A DNA stretch of 18,266 nt from JALORV01 sp035255845 (lineage in GTDB: Bacteria > Pseudomonadota > Gammaproteobacteria > Burkholderiales > Burkholderiaceae_F), in assembly GCA_035255845.1 (NCBI GenBank), contig DATEZE010000002.1, positions 1 through 18,266 of the forward strand, given 5' to 3'. The position numbers were made by a program, and so were the translations under genes. The notes below the pieces were generated by a model. The model saw only the letters and a program-made list of their open reading frames with translations. It was not told where the DNA came from and ran no database searches. This document shows positions 7,734-14,375 of the stretch, piece by piece; positions within the stretch are counted from its first letter, which is position 1; every line of letters begins with the position of its first letter.

Positions 7734-8150
7734 CTACTGGTTGACGATGATCGGGTCCCGCGCGACGGGTCGATTGTTCCGGTCCAATAGGTGGATCGTG
7801 TACTTGAACTGTCCGCTTCTGGAATTCTGGTTAACGCAGGTCACGTGGTTCGGGCCTCCCCGGCAGGACCTTGGCAACTGGTCCTGTTCTGCCTTCAGGC
7901 CACCCCCGCCGGTCAATTCGCCGTTGATGACAATGCCTTCCGGCTCGAAGCGGTAGTCAGCCCCCGGCGCAAGTTGCCATCGAATGACGATATTCCGACC
8001 CATCCGCCGCTGGATGACAACCGGATCAACATCGACCTGGATCTGTTCGCCGACCAGCGTCACTGTCACCAGCGGCGGCGGTTGCGCCGATGCGACGGCG
8101 GTCCAGGCGCAGATGGCCAGCAGCGCAGCGGCAAGCAGTGTGTTCTTCAT
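7734..8150 (-). CDS. Small secreted protein of unknown function
   Basis: This protein has 138 residues. It begins with a clear Sec signal peptide (MKNT, then a hydrophobic stretch to residue 20) and a signal peptidase I site after ASA at 20..22. The mature part is about 116 residues, predicted beta-rich, with two cysteines (C96 and C105) spaced to form a small disulfide loop. Its ending (FKYTIHLLDRN then DPIIVNQ) looks like a conserved C-terminal pattern of small periplasmic proteins, but I cannot name a family. A strong ribosome site precedes the ATG. Its stop lies 17 bases from the stop of the cyclase gene (convergent), and it lies 82 bases downstream of recJ on the same strand. No enzyme motif is visible. 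Confidence 0.8.
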   Translation of the reverse strand: MKNTLLAAALLAICAWTAVASAQPPPLVTVTLVGEQIQVDVDPVVIQRRMGRNIVIRWQLAPGADYRFEPEGIVINGELTGGGGLKAEQDQLPRSCRGGPNHVTCVNQNSRSGQFKYTIHLLDRNNRPVARDPIIVNQ

Positions 8151-8158
8151 CTTCTCCG

Positions 8159-8164
8159 CTCCTC
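8159..8164 (-). promoter_or_regulatory. Ribosome binding site of the secreted protein gene
   Basis: Read on the minus strand this is GAGGAG, a near-perfect Shine-Dalgarno sequence 8 bases before the ATG at 8150. It is the strongest ribosome site in the window and supports both the reality of this small gene and its start. Confidence 0.7.
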
Positions 8165-8179
8165 GTTAATTCTTCTTGG

Positions 8180-8200
8180 GTCGGCCCGACTGACGCCGAC
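8180..8200 (-). terminator. Hairpin between recJ and the secreted protein gene
   Basis: On the minus strand GTCGGC (8200..8195) and GCCGAC (8185..8180) form a 6-base stem with a 9-base loop, 32 bases after the recJ stop. It is followed by an A-rich rather than T-rich stretch, so it could weaken read-through from recJ or shape the leader of the next gene. The evidence for true termination is weak. Confidence 0.3.
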
Positions 8201-8232
8201 ATGGCCAACTTTCAGGGTTAGCGTAGCTGCCG

Positions 8233-9936
8233 TCAAGCGTCGCCGAGGTACTCAATGACCAAGGTCAGGCGCCGCTGGCCATTGAACTCGTCGACCGTCG
8301 GCCGGTAGGCGAGTGTGGCCTGCCGGGGCAGAGGCTCGGTTCGACGGAACCAGATGGCGTTGAAGCGCCGGCCGTCGAGGTCGAGCGCGAGCTTCAGATG
8401 CCTGTCCTTGACGAGCCGCTGTTCGAGCACGATGAACTGGTTGGCAAACAATGGCGGCGGGAAGCCCTGGCCCCAGACATGCTGCTCGCACGCTTCGACC
8501 AGTCCGATCGAAAATTCGCTAGGTTCGAGCGCACCGTCGGTAACGACCGTGCGTTCGAAGATCGAGCGGTCGCATGATGATCGGGTCGCTTCCTCGAACG
8601 CCGCGACGAAGTTGTTGTATTCGACGGCCGCGAGCGTGAGCCCGGCCGCCATCGCATGGCCGCCGAAGCGCTTGACCATCGTCGGCGCGACCTTGGTGAC
8701 GAGATCGAGGGTGTCGCGCAGGTGCACCCCGTCGATCGAGCGGCCGGAACCGCGCAGTTCCGCTTGGTCGCTGCGCGCAAAGGCAATCGTCGGGCGATGG
8801 AACTTCTCTTTGATGCGCGAGGCGACCAGTCCGACGACGCCCTGGTGCCATGACTCGTCGAACAGGCATATCGTGGTCCGACCGGCGACCGCGACGTCGT
8901 CGATCGCGGCGAGTGCGTCCAGCTGCATGTCGCTCTCGATCTCGCGTCGCTCGCGGTTCAGTGCGTCGAGCTGCTGCGCCAATGCCAGCCCACGCTCGAA
9001 GCTGTCGGTGGTGAGGCACTCGATTCCGACGGTCATGTCGTCCAGACGCCCCGCTGCGTTGATGCGTGGCCCGATCGCAAAGCCGAGGTCGGCGGCGCGC
9101 GCCGTTCTGGCATCGCGGCCCGCAACCTGGAACAGTGCCGCGATACCAGGGTGCAAACGGCCGCTGCGGATCCGCTGCAGGCCCTGGCCCACCAGCACGC
9201 GGTTGTTGTCGTCCAGCCGCACCACGTCGGCCACGGTGCCGAGTGCGACCAAATCGAGCAACGCATCGAGGCGCGGCTGTGCGTCGACGCCGAAACGGCC
9301 ACGTGCACGTAGCTCCGCGCGCAGCGCAAGCAACACGTAGAACATGACGCCGACCCCCGCCAGGTGCTTGCTCGGAAAGCCGCAACCGGTCTGGTTCGGA
9401 TTCACGATGCAGGCTGCCTGCGGCAGCACTGCGCCAGGCAGGTGGTGATCGGTGATCAGCACGTCGACGCCGAGTTCGGTCGCACGCGCGACGCCATCGA
9501 CGCTTGCGATGCCGTTGTCGACGGTGATCAGCAAGTCCGGCTGGCGCTGTGCCGCGATCTCTACGATCTCCGGCGTCAGCCCGTAGCCGTACTCGAAGCG
9601 ATTGGGCACCAGATAATCGATTTCGGCCTGCGTGCCCTGAGCCAGCATGCGCAGCCCGAGCAGCCCGACCGCGGCGGCTGTCGCACCGTCGCAGTCGTAA
9701 TCAGCGACGATCAGCAGTCGCGCATCGGCTTCGAGCGCATCGGCAAGCAGCATCGCCGCGTCGGTGACATGCGCCAGTCCAGCGGGCGCGGCGAGTCGCT
9801 CCAGCGTCAGCTGCAGCTGGGCTTCGCGCGTGATCCCGCGGGCCGCGAGTGCCCGTGCGAGCGCCGGCGGCAGGCCGCTGCCGGCGAGGCTGCGTGCCGC
9901 GGCCGGGTCGAAATCGCGGACGGTCAGCCGCGTCAT
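8233..9936 (-). CDS. recJ: Single-stranded-DNA-specific 5'-3' exonuclease RecJ
   Basis: This 567-residue enzyme (E. coli RecJ: 577) degrades single-stranded DNA 5' to 3' in recombination, base excision and mismatch repair. DHH-superfamily motifs are intact: DYDCDG at residues 79..84, VDNG at 139..142 and DHH at 163..165 bind the manganese ions. GGHAMAAGL from 425 is the DHHA1 signature. The C-terminal OB region ends in TLVIEYLGDA. The reading frame continues upstream to 10155, but the start was placed at the ATG at 9936 (MTRLTVRDFD), because homologues begin here and this ATG overlaps the stop of the rpfE-like gene by four bases (ATGA). Cotranscription and translational coupling with that gene are therefore likely. 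Confidence 0.96.
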   Translation of the reverse strand: MTRLTVRDFDPAAARSLAGSGLPPALARALAARGITREAQLQLTLERLAAPAGLAHVTDAAMLLADALEADARLLIVADYDCDGATAAAVGLLGLRMLAQGTQAEIDYLVPNRFEYGYGLTPEIVEIAAQRQPDLLITVDNGIASVDGVARATELGVDVLITDHHLPGAVLPQAACIVNPNQTGCGFPSKHLAGVGVMFYVLLALRAELRARGRFGVDAQPRLDALLDLVALGTVADVVRLDDNNRVLVGQGLQRIRSGRLHPGIAALFQVAGRDARTARAADLGFAIGPRINAAGRLDDMTVGIECLTTDSFERGLALAQQLDALNRERREIESDMQLDALAAIDDVAVAGRTTICLFDESWHQGVVGLVASRIKEKFHRPTIAFARSDQAELRGSGRSIDGVHLRDTLDLVTKVAPTMVKRFGGHAMAAGLTLAAVEYNNFVAAFEEATRSSCDRSIFERTVVTDGALEPSEFSIGLVEACEQHVWGQGFPPPLFANQFIVLEQRLVKDRHLKLALDLDGRRFNAIWFRRTEPLPRQATLAYRPTVDEFNGQRRLTLVIEYLGDA

Positions 9937-10919
9937 GACGTGGGCTCGCGCAGCGCCATCTCCAGCCGATGCGAACGCCAGAATCGCAGGCGATCCGTAG
10001 CGTGCGTCTTCCAGGTGCAGGTCCCGGTGTCGCCGGCCAGCACGAGGGTCAGCGATGCCGGCGGCAGTGCTGCCAGCCGACGGTCCAGTACACACATCGC
10101 AGCGAGCCATGCTTGCCAGTCCTGCTGCCGCTGTGGCCCAGCCGCCTCGTCCCAAACAAGCAGTGCGTCCTGCGTCACCGGCGCCGACGCGACTCGCGCC
10201 TCGGCTCCGGCCGAGGCAGCAGCACCACGAAGCTCCGGCCGATCACTGTGCAGCGCCGGCCATGGCAATTTCGGACGCGGCTTCCACTTGCCGCCGCCAT
10301 GCAGCCACAGCCCTCCGGCGGTAGGGCGCGAATCCGCCTCGCGTGACTCGTTCACAGGATGGGCGTGCCATGTCATCTGCACAGCATTGTGCAGCCGGTT
10401 CCAGTGCAACTCGTCATCTGAGAGGGACCCGCGCGTTGCGAACGGCCTGCCGAGGGCGGCGGCCAGTGGCGGCAGCGGCTCCAGTTGCCACGCCTCGCGC
10501 GCGTGCAGGAACCAGCTCGCTCCGACGCGGCTTAGCCGGGCTGCGTCGCCGAGGCTCTCGTTGGCGGCCGCGATCAGCGCGTCAGCTTCAGCGTCGCTCA
10601 GCGGGTCTTCAGCCAGCGATCCGATGATCACGCTTTCGCGGCCGATGCCGAGGTGGATCGGGTCGGCGTGCCAGATCGTCTGTTCCGTCTCGCGCTGCCC
10701 GGTGAGATCGGCCCAGGCGTACGGTGCCGTGGCCCCGTCCCCGAATACGTTGTGTGCGAGCCAGTCCTCCGCCCCCATGCCGCGCGGGCTGAAGGACTCT
10801 TCGCTCTTGCGGCCACGCTCGAGCATGCGCTGAAGTGTCGGTGTGTCGAGCCGAGCGACGAGTGGCGCAGCGATCTCGGCTGCAAGCTGCGATCCGGTCA
10901 GCATCACGGTCAATTGCAT
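9933..10919 (-). CDS. RpfE-like protein (COG4255-type, phosphoglycerate-mutase-like regulatory protein)
   Basis: This 328-residue protein begins MQLTVMLTGSQL. It carries the segment IWHADPIHLGIGRESVII, which matches the conserved DP-(V/I)-HL block of RpfE-type proteins, named after a gene in the Xanthomonas rpf pathogenicity-regulation region next to recJ. Paired WHA segments, WLHGGGKWKP, and an ATP-binding-free alpha/beta composition are the other visible features. The biochemical role is unknown; some database entries call it phosphoglycerate-mutase-like, without proof. The frame is open up to 11222, but the sequence before residue 1 is low-quality histidine-rich antisense of lolC, so the ATG at 10919 was chosen. 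A promoter placed so that transcription begins at this ATG supports it. It overlaps recJ by ATGA. Confidence 0.75.
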   Translation of the reverse strand: MQLTVMLTGSQLAAEIAAPLVARLDTPTLQRMLERGRKSEESFSPRGMGAEDWLAHNVFGDGATAPYAWADLTGQRETEQTIWHADPIHLGIGRESVIIGSLAEDPLSDAEADALIAAANESLGDAARLSRVGASWFLHAREAWQLEPLPPLAAALGRPFATRGSLSDDELHWNRLHNAVQMTWHAHPVNESREADSRPTAGGLWLHGGGKWKPRPKLPWPALHSDRPELRGAAASAGAEARVASAPVTQDALLVWDEAAGPQRQQDWQAWLAAMCVLDRRLAALPPASLTLVLAGDTGTCTWKTHATDRLRFWRSHRLEMALREPTS

Positions 10920-10926
10920 TTCGGCG

Positions 10927-10955
10927 ATTCTAAGTGCCGGATCAACGCGTGCTAA
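10927..10955 (-). promoter_or_regulatory. Promoter of the rpfE-like/recJ pair, possibly leaderless
   Basis: On the minus strand TTAGCA (10955..10950, four of six matches to TTGACA) is separated by exactly 17 bases from TAGAAT (10932..10927, five of six matches to TATAAT). A start about seven bases downstream falls at 10919 to 10920, the A of the ATG itself. The transcript would have no leader and no Shine-Dalgarno sequence. A palindrome AAGCGCTT (10954..10961) touches the -35 box. Confidence 0.55.
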
Positions 10956-10985
10956 GCGCTTCGATGGCGCGCCAAGGTGCTTGCG

Positions 10986-10991
10986 TACAAT
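10986..10991 (+). promoter_or_regulatory. -10 box of the lolCD promoter
   Basis: TACAAT, a good sigma-70 -10 element, lies inside the region that would be coding if lolC started at the upstream ATG at 10977. Transcription from it would begin near 10998, which argues for the TTG at 11016 as the true lolC start. No convincing -35 is seen at the usual spacing. Confidence 0.5.
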
Positions 10992-11015
10992 CGTTTTACC
11001 CTTCGCCACCGAACC

Positions 11016-12269
11016 TTGAACCTTCCCTACGAACTCCGCATCGGCCTGCGTTACACGCGCGCGGGCCGCCGCGCCCGCCGGCGCAACGGTTTCATTTCCT
11101 TCATCTCCGGCATTTCGATGGCCGGAATCGCCCTCGGCGTGATGGCTCTGATCGTCGTGCTGTCGGTGATGAACGGCTTCGTGTCTCAGGTGCGCGACCG
11201 CATGCTGTCGGTCGTCTCGCATATCGAGGTGTTCTCGCTCGATGGTCCGATCGACTGGAAGGAGGTCGAAGCGCGGGCACGGAGCAATCGCGAGGTCGTC
11301 GGAACGGCGCCCTATGTCGCGGCGCAGGCGCTGCTGACCCGAGGCGATGCGGTGCGCGGCGTACTGGTGCGCGGCATCGATCCGGCCGCAGAGCCGGGGG
11401 TGTCGGACCTGGCGACCCAGGTGCGTGGCGAGCCGCTGACAGCGCTACAGGCCGGTGAATTCGGCATCGTCCTCGGCGGTGAACTCGCGCGGGCACTCGG
11501 TGTTTCACTTGGGGAAAAGGTCACGCTGGTCGCGCCGCAAGGCCAGGTCACGCCGGCCGGGGTGGTGCCTCGGCTGAAGCAGTTCACCGTGATCGGCACG
11601 TTCGATTCAGGTCACTTCGAATACGACAGCGCGATGGCTCTGCTGCACATCGGCGACGCCGAACGGCTGTTCCGCGTCGACGGCCCGACCGGTGTGCGGG
11701 TGAAGATCACCGACATGCAGCGCGCGCCCGCAGTCGCCGAGCAGCTGGCGAAGTCGCTGCCACCCAATCTGCTGGTACGTGACTGGACCCGCCAGAATCG
11801 CAGCTGGTTCGCAGCCGTGCAGGTGGAAAAGCGCATGATGTTCATCATCCTCGCGCTGATCGTGGCGGTCGCGGCGTTCAACCTCGTGTCGACGCTGGTG
11901 ATGACGGTCACGGAGAAGCAGCCCGACATCGCGATCCTGCGCACGCTGGGCGCGACGCCGCGCAGTGTCATGGCCGTGTTCATCGTCCAGGGCGCATTGA
12001 TCGGAGTCTTCGGCACGTTGCTCGGTGTCGCGGGCGGCCTGTTCGTGGCGAACAACCTCGACTCCATATTCCCGACGATCGAGCGCATCGCCGGATTCCC
12101 CCTGATTCCGAAGGACATCTACTTCATCAGTTCACTGCCATCGGACCCGCGCGCGAGTGACGTTGTGCCGATCGCCGTCATATCGATCCTACTGTCGCTG
12201 GTCGCCACGCTATATCCGAGCTGGCGCGCGTCGCGGGTGCGGCCGGCCGAAGCGTTGCGCTATGACTGA
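11016..12269 (+). CDS. lolC: Lipoprotein-releasing system transmembrane protein LolC
   Basis: This 417-residue inner-membrane permease belongs to the LolCDE transporter, which extracts outer-membrane lipoproteins and hands them to LolA. It has the MacB/FtsX-type plan. One transmembrane helix follows the N-terminal IGLRYTR motif (about residues 25..55, with ALGVMALIVVLSVMNGF nearly identical to E. coli). Then comes a large periplasmic domain and three helices near the C-terminus, ending SWRASRVRPAEALRYD. A TTG start at 11016 was preferred (MNLPYELRIGLRY) because E. coli LolC begins about eight residues before the same motif and a -10 box overlaps the alternative ATG at 10977. The stop overlaps the lolD start by eight bases. 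No lolE lies beside it. Confidence 0.94.
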   Translation: MNLPYELRIGLRYTRAGRRARRRNGFISFISGISMAGIALGVMALIVVLSVMNGFVSQVRDRMLSVVSHIEVFSLDGPIDWKEVEARARSNREVVGTAPYVAAQALLTRGDAVRGVLVRGIDPAAEPGVSDLATQVRGEPLTALQAGEFGIVLGGELARALGVSLGEKVTLVAPQGQVTPAGVVPRLKQFTVIGTFDSGHFEYDSAMALLHIGDAERLFRVDGPTGVRVKITDMQRAPAVAEQLAKSLPPNLLVRDWTRQNRSWFAAVQVEKRMMFIILALIVAVAAFNLVSTLVMTVTEKQPDIAILRTLGATPRSVMAVFIVQGALIGVFGTLLGVAGGLFVANNLDSIFPTIERIAGFPLIPKDIYFISSLPSDPRASDVVPIAVISILLSLVATLYPSWRASRVRPAEALRYD

Positions 12270-12945
12270 CGTCGCGGTCCTGTCCGCCCGTGACCTGCAC
12301 AAGTCGTATCGCGAAGGTGCGCTCGCCGTCGACGTGCTGCGTGGCGCGGACCTCGACATTGCGCCGGCCGAGATCGTCGCGATCGTCGGTGCGTCGGGCT
12401 CGGGCAAGAGCACGCTGCTGCATGTGCTGGGTGGCCTCGATGCCGCGGATCGAGGTGCGGTGCACATCGAAGGGCGCGAGCTGGCGCGGCTGAGCGACGC
12501 CGAGCGCGGTCGCCTGCGTAACGAACGGCTTGGCTTCGTCTACCAGTTTCACCATCTGCTGCCGGAATTCACCGCGCTCGATAACGTCGCGATGCCGCTG
12601 TCGATCCGTCGCATGGCGCTCGTATCCGCGCGCGAGCAGGCCGGGCAGGCGCTGACTTCCGTCGGCCTGGCCGGCCGCGTGCATCATCACCCGACAGAGC
12701 TTTCAGGCGGTGAGCGCCAGCGCACCGCAATCGCGCGTGCGATCGTCACGCGCCCGGCCTGCGTACTGGCCGACGAGCCGACCGGCAACCTCGATCGCGA
12801 CACCGCGCGCGCGGTGTTCGGCGTATTGGTTGAACTCGTGCAGCAGAATCGAACCTCGGTCGTGATCGTGACCCATGACCCCGAACTGGCGGCGCGCTGC
12901 GACCGGGTGCTGCGACTCGAGCATGGACGGCTGGCCGCCGCATGA
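12262..12945 (+). CDS. lolD: Lipoprotein-releasing system ATP-binding protein LolD
   Basis: This 227-residue ABC ATPase powers lipoprotein release with LolC (E. coli LolD: 233). The Walker A motif GASGSGKST, the Q-loop in FVYQFHHLLPEFTALDN, the signature LSGGERQR, Walker B VLADEPTGNLD and the H-loop VTHD are all present and in order. The QFHHLLPEF segment is characteristic of LolD rather than of MacB or FtsE. The open frame extends back to 12157, but the ATG at 12262 (MTDVAVLSARDLHKSY) fits the family start, and its eight-base overlap with the lolC stop indicates coupled translation. It is convergent with the DUF2062 gene, 19 bases apart. Confidence 0.96.
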   Translation: MTDVAVLSARDLHKSYREGALAVDVLRGADLDIAPAEIVAIVGASGSGKSTLLHVLGGLDAADRGAVHIEGRELARLSDAERGRLRNERLGFVYQFHHLLPEFTALDNVAMPLSIRRMALVSAREQAGQALTSVGLAGRVHHHPTELSGGERQRTAIARAIVTRPACVLADEPTGNLDRDTARAVFGVLVELVQQNRTSVVIVTHDPELAARCDRVLRLEHGRLAAA

Positions 12946-12964
12946 CGTCGGCAACGCTGTAGGC

Positions 12965-13519
12965 TCAACGTGCGCGCAGCGGCCGATGCCGGCGTGCGCG
13001 CCAGGCGCGACGCAGGTGCACGCTCCAGAGCCCGCGCACGATGAGGTAGCCCAGCAGCGACAGCAGGCACGCGAGGAGGAAGACGCCGAGTGCCAACGGC
13101 GGCCCTAGGCCGACCATCCAGTGTCCGAACTCCTCCGCTGACGCGAACGGGCGTGACCAGTCGAAGTCCGGCGGCGACGTGACCGTCGAGCCAGTCGACG
13201 CGCCCAAGACGAAGCTGCCGATCTCGTAGCCGAGAAGGTAAAGTGGGACGATCGTCAGCGGATTGGTGTACAGCGTCGTTACCAGAGAGACCGGGAGATT
13301 GACACGCAGCGCGACGCAGACGATGCCGGCACCGAGCATCTGCAACGGCCCTGGGATGAGCCCACAGAAAAGCCCGACGGCAACCCCGCCTGCGGCCGAG
13401 CGCCGGTTCAGATGCCAGAGCGCGGGATGGAACAACCGCTCGCCGAATACCGACAGCGCACGCACCTCGCGCACCTTGTCGACGCTCGGGATCACTCTGC
13501 GGAAGAACTTGCGCGGCAT
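12965..13519 (-). CDS. DUF2062 family inner-membrane protein
   Basis: This 184-residue membrane protein is of unknown function. The DUF2062 signature is clear: HPALWHLNRRSAAGGVAVG, then GLFCGLIPGPLQM, and TNPLTIVPLYLLGYEIG. Hydrophobic segments lie at about residues 42..72, 78..105 and 132..162, with a basic N-terminus (MPRKFFRR) and a very basic tail (LRRAWRARRHRPLRAR) that should stay in the cytoplasm. In some proteobacteria, as I recall, a DUF2062 gene sits near lolD and comEC, as here. The ATG at 13519 is the only sensible start; a -10-like TAGACT directly precedes it. Confidence 0.9.
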   Translation of the reverse strand: MPRKFFRRVIPSVDKVREVRALSVFGERLFHPALWHLNRRSAAGGVAVGLFCGLIPGPLQMLGAGIVCVALRVNLPVSLVTTLYTNPLTIVPLYLLGYEIGSFVLGASTGSTVTSPPDFDWSRPFASAEEFGHWMVGLGPPLALGVFLLACLLSLLGYLIVRGLWSVHLRRAWRARRHRPLRAR

Positions 13520-13525
13520 GCCGGA

Positions 13526-13566
13526 AGTCTAGTGTGCCGTGGCGAGTTGCCGCCTGCTTACACTAG
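13526..13566. promoter_or_regulatory. Symmetrical divergent promoter of the DUF2062 and TatD-family genes
   Basis: CTAGTGT (13529..13535) and ACACTAG (13560..13566) are a perfect 7-base inverted repeat. The right arm contains TACACT (13559..13564), a -10-like box pointing at the TatD-family ATG (13573). The left arm on the minus strand contains CACACT and TAGACT (13531..13526), pointing at the DUF2062 ATG (13519). Both starts would then be at or within a few bases of the initiation codons. No -35 boxes are recognisable. Confidence 0.4.
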
Positions 13567-13572
13567 GCCGGC

Positions 13573-14373
13573 ATGTGGATAGACACGCACTGCCACCTCG
13601 ACGCGGACGAATTCGATCCGGACCGCGATGCCGTGGTCGAGCGCGCCCGCGCGGTCGGTGTGGACATGCTGGTGATGCCGACCGGCCATGTCGACGACGG
13701 TGCCAAGGTCGCAGGCATCGCACATCGCCACGGCTTCGGCTACGCGTTGGGGCTGCACCCGCTGTGGATCGACGGCGTGCCTGAAGTTGATGTCGAGCGT
13801 TTGCGCGACGCGGCGCGGGAGGCGCTCGCTGATCCGCATTTCGTTGCGATCGGTGAAATCGGCATCGACTGCTTCGAGCCTGGCGACGTTGCCCGTCAGG
13901 AATGGTTCTTTCGCGAGCAGCTCCGCGTGGCGCGCGACTGCAGCCTGCCGGTGATCGTTCACGTGCGTCGCTCGGCCGACCTGCTGCTGAAGCATCTGCG
14001 ACGCATCGAGGTCGCCGGCGGCATCGTGCACGCGTTCAACGGCAGCGCCCAGCAGGCGGCCCAGTTCGTGGCGCTCGGATTCAGGCTCGGATTCGGCGGT
14101 GCACTCACCTATTCGGGGTCGAAGCGAATTCGCGCTCATGCGGCGTCGCTGCCAGAAGGCGCCTGGGTGCTGGAAACCGACGCGCCGTACATCGCACCCA
14201 CGTGGCGCCGCAGACCTGACGCGGTCGACCGCACCGAGCCGGCAGACCTCGCGCGCATTGCGGACGAAATGGCCGCATTGCGCGCCGTCGATTGCCGCGA
14301 CCTCGCGCGGGCCAACCAGCGCAACGCGGTCGCCGCGCTGCCACGGCTGGGCGCACTGCTGGCGGCTGCCTAG
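13573..14373 (+). CDS. TatD-family metal-dependent hydrolase (probable DNase, YjjV-like)
   Basis: This 266-residue TIM-barrel metalloenzyme is of the TatD family, whose members act as 3'-5' exonucleases or general DNases. All expected metal ligands are visible: H6 and H8 (DTHCH), E95 (GEIGID), H130 (PVIVHVR), H153 (IVHAFNGS) and D203 (LETDAPY), plus GLHP at 60..63. The length and the GEIGIDC segment favour the YjjV branch over TatD itself. The ATG at 13573 starts directly at the first barrel strand (MWIDTHCH), which is the family norm. comEC follows two bases after its stop, so the two are cotranscribed, which would link a DNase to DNA uptake. Confidence 0.93.
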   Translation: MWIDTHCHLDADEFDPDRDAVVERARAVGVDMLVMPTGHVDDGAKVAGIAHRHGFGYALGLHPLWIDGVPEVDVERLRDAAREALADPHFVAIGEIGIDCFEPGDVARQEWFFREQLRVARDCSLPVIVHVRRSADLLLKHLRRIEVAGGIVHAFNGSAQQAAQFVALGFRLGFGGALTYSGSKRIRAHAASLPEGAWVLETDAPYIAPTWRRRPDAVDRTEPADLARIADEMAALRAVDCRDLARANQRNAVAALPRLGALLAAA

Positions 14374-14375
14374 CC

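Noticed and set aside
9937..10155. N-terminal extension of recJ
   Set aside because: The extra 73 residues overlap the rpfE-like gene in another frame and are absent from known RecJ starts; the ATG at 9936 overlaps the upstream stop by ATGA.
9364..10833. 489-codon rightward open frame across recJ and the rpfE-like gene
   Set aside because: It crosses the boundary of two well-supported leftward genes, is serine/arginine/alanine-rich and matches nothing.
10920..11222. N-terminal extension of the rpfE-like gene
   Set aside because: The extra 101 residues are histidine-rich antisense of lolC and would run through the divergent promoter region; the ATG at 10919 fits better.
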